From positions 1 to 5,906 of the forward strand of contig JAHEEB010000309.1 of assembly GCA_024640925.1 (NCBI GenBank): 5,906 nucleotides of DNA. Reading direction: 5' to 3'. Of this stretch, positions 3,888 through 5,906 are shown in pieces. Each line of letters opens with the position of its first letter. The first letter of the stretch is position 1. Below the pieces are notes generated by a model. The model searched no databases and was not told the origin of the DNA. It saw nothing but the letters and a program-made list of their open reading frames with translations. Position numbers and translations under genes: made by a program. This stretch comes from Bacteroidota bacterium (GTDB lineage: Bacteria; Bacteroidota; Bacteroidia; Bacteroidales; UBA10428).

Positions 3888-5906
3888 ATGGATTTTAAAG
3901 GATTATTTACTTGTTTTTCATTATCAGTAATTTCATTACAGGTATTGTTTGGGGCAAACTACTATGTAAGTAATTCTGAGGGTAATGATTCTAACACCGG
4001 AACTGACAGTTCTCATCCTTGGAAAACTATTACCATGGTAAATAGCAAAATGTCGTCTTTTGTTGCAGGAGATTCAATTCTCTTTAAACGCAATGATAAT
4101 TTTATTGGTCAGGTTTACATTACCAAATCTGGTACTGTTAGTTCCCCAATAGTTTTTGGGGCATATGGAACAGGTGAAAAGCCAATAATATCAGGTGCTG
4201 ATGTTGTAACAGGTTGGACGAGTTCTGCTACAAATATTTACACCAATAGTTTTTCTAAATCTGTCGGCGATTTTTTTGTAAATGACAAAAGAATGACCGT
4301 TGCCAGATATCCAAATACTGGTTGGTTGTTTGCTGATTCAGGCTCTAAGAGTGAATTTACAGATGCAGCATTAACTGAGGCTGCCGGTTATTGGGATAGT
4401 TGTAAAATCAGGGTCAGGACAGTAAACTGGGTGTATGAAAACCGCAACATTAGTTCATATACTACTGGTACTATTAATTTTGAAACAACTACCAATTACC
4501 CGATAATGGCTAATTATGGGTATTTTATCGAAGGTAAATTTGAACAGTTAGATGCTAATAATGAATGGATACAGACATCTGATAATAAATTATACCTATA
4601 TAGTACTGAAGCAATTCAAAGCACTGATAAAATAGAAGCTTCGGTTTATCAATATGGTATTTATGGTAGTTGGGCATTATCTAATGTTGTTATTAGAGAT
4701 TTAGCATTTAAAATGCAATTAGAAACAGCTATTTTTTTGGACGCTTCGGTAAATATTAAAATTTTAAATAATTCTTTTAAAAATATAAATTTATATGGGG
4801 TTAAGATGGGCCCGAATGTAGGTAATAATATTCTTATACAAGAGAATACTTTTTCCGATATTAAAGGCGTTGCAATTTATTTTTCTGGACAAAACTCTCT
4901 AATTAACAATAATACTGTTTTAAATACCGGCTTGGTTGAAGGTCATGGAGTATCTGGCGATAATGGTGCCACAGGTATATTTGTAGAAAGACAATCGAGC
5001 TACATCAAAGTTCTGAATAATTATATTGATAATACTGGTTATAATGGAATTCGTTGCGATGGTTCATATAACGAAGTTGCATACAATAAAATTATGAATA
5101 GTTTGGTTACCCTTAATGATGGTGGGGCTCTTTATTGTTATGGCGAACCAACACATCATTCTGTATTCCATCATAATTATATCGAAAATGTTTATGGCAA
5201 CTTAGAAAGCTCTGGTAGCACAAATACTATTGCCTGTGGAATTTATTTGGACGCTTATGATTATGCGGTATCAATCGAAAATAATACAGTATTGAATTGT
5301 AAAGACTATGGATTGTTCTGCTATTTTGTTAATCATAAAATAAGAAACAATGTCTTTTATAACAATAAAACTGCCGGAATGATTATTATTACCGGTAGTA
5401 GCGGCAAATACATAAATACGGAAGTAAAAGGTAATATATGTTATAACATAACTGAAAATGCTCCGGCTGCTTTTTTTAATAATTATAGTGGCGGTAGTAA
5501 TTTTGGAGCTATCGATTCGAACTATTATATAAATCCTTATAATTATTTTCCGATTAATGTAAGAAATTCTTCCTATACATTAAGTGAATTTACCGTTCAG
5601 AGTTGGCAAAAACAATATCCAAAAGATGCATCATCTAAAATAAGTTCCTTCAATTTTAATCTCTACGAAGTTGTAGATACATTAGGGACGAATTTAATAA
5701 CCAATGGCGAATTTGATTCAAGTACAACCGGATGGACTGCTTATAATGCCACCAATACATTAAAAAGCTCTATGTTAAGTATTTCTCCAACCAGCAGTTC
5801 TATAAGTTATTATAAAGCGTGGTCGAATAATTATGCTGTTAAAGCAAATTCATTCTATCAGATATCTCTCGATGCTTCAGCTAATAAAGCTTCCGATCTA
5901 TTGATT
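3888..5906 (+). CDS. Secreted right-handed parallel beta-helix protein with C-terminal carbohydrate-binding-like domain (3' end outside window)
   Basis: The frame is open for 673 codons from ATG 3888 to the window end. Residues 1-23 form a Sec signal peptide (Lys4, hydrophobic 6-21, probable cleavage after LFGA). The mature N-terminus, YYVSNSEGNDSNTGT then PWKTI (25-48), is the entry motif common to secreted beta-helix proteins such as DUF1565 and polysaccharide lyase relatives; GDSILFKRND and PIVFGAYGTGEKPIISG follow. From about 260 to 500 come repeated helix coils (IRDLAF, ILNNSF, IQENTF, INNNTV, VLNNYI, VFHHNYI, IENNTV, IRNNVF), with NDGGALYCYGE (410-420) and GIYLDAYDY (451-459) resembling conserved parts of such enzymes. 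From about 602, NLITNGEFDSSTTGWTAY begins a CBM4/9-like jelly roll that is cut by the window end. A polysaccharide-cleaving or -binding role outside the cell is likely; the substrate is unknown. A type IX secretion tail may follow beyond the window. Confidence 0.88.
   Translation, partial: MDFKGLFTCFSLSVISLQVLFGANYYVSNSEGNDSNTGTDSSHPWKTITMVNSKMSSFVAGDSILFKRNDNFIGQVYITKSGTVSSPIVFGAYGTGEKPIISGADVVTGWTSSATNIYTNSFSKSVGDFFVNDKRMTVARYPNTGWLFADSGSKSEFTDAALTEAAGYWDSCKIRVRTVNWVYENRNISSYTTGTINFETTTNYPIMANYGYFIEGKFEQLDANNEWIQTSDNKLYLYSTEAIQSTDKIEASVYQYGIYGSWALSNVVIRDLAFKMQLETAIFLDASVNIKILNNSFKNINLYGVKMGPNVGNNILIQENTFSDIKGVAIYFSGQNSLINNNTVLNTGLVEGHGVSGDNGATGIFVERQSSYIKVLNNYIDNTGYNGIRCDGSYNEVAYNKIMNSLVTLNDGGALYCYGEPTHHSVFHHNYIENVYGNLESSGSTNTIACGIYLDAYDYAVSIENNTVLNCKDYGLFCYFVNHKIRNNVFYNNKTAGMIIITGSSGKYINTEVKGNICYNITENAPAAFFNNYSGGSNFGAIDSNYYINPYNYFPINVRNSSYTLSEFTVQSWQKQYPKDASSKISSFNFNLYEVVDTLGTNLITNGEFDSSTTGWTAYNATNTLKSSMLSISPTSSSISYYKAWSNNYAVKANSFYQISLDASANKASDLLI

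Overview
The window looks like chromosomal DNA of an anaerobic or facultative member of the Bacteroidota. The DNA is AT-rich, no start codon has a clear Shine-Dalgarno sequence, one promoter candidate fits the Bacteroidota TTTG / TAnnTTTG pattern, and the proteins (a DUF362 protein beside a membrane polyferredoxin, a lipoprotein of Bacteroidota type, a secreted Asn-rich beta-helix protein) are typical of that phylum. No RNA gene, CRISPR array or complete insertion sequence is visible.

Region 1 (1-2020) is a redox pair. The 3' part of a DUF362 gene is followed after 5 nt by a 525-residue membrane polyferredoxin. The latter reads as a fusion of the two quinol-dehydrogenase subunits of periplasmic nitrate reductase systems: a NapH-like half (four membrane segments, two CxxxCP motifs, two cytoplasmic [4Fe-4S] motifs) joined to a NapG-like half (four [4Fe-4S] motifs) through an internal twin-arginine motif and a hydrophobic stretch. 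A membrane electron conduit carrying electrons between the quinone pool or cytoplasm and the periplasm is the likely role. The partner is unknown, and DUF362 is the obvious candidate.

Region 2 (about 2054-3445) is a two-gene unit: a 295-residue lipoprotein and, 10 nt later, a 145-residue secreted protein with four cysteines. A promoter candidate precedes it. I cannot name a function for either protein.

Region 3 (3446-3887) has no convincing gene but is rich in structure. Two hairpins at 3638-3659 and 3699-3721 pair better as minus-strand RNA, because three C-A mismatches on the plus strand become G-U pairs on the minus strand. The first has a U-rich tail on the minus side. A 54-codon minus-strand open frame without a good start codon ends 30 nt before that terminator-like hairpin. 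A 12-bp inverted repeat then ends 2 nt before the next gene's start codon.

Region 4 (3888-5906, open at the window end) is a large secreted right-handed parallel beta-helix protein of the kind that binds or cleaves polysaccharides, followed by the beginning of a carbohydrate-binding-like domain. It is continuously open for 673 codons and runs off the window.
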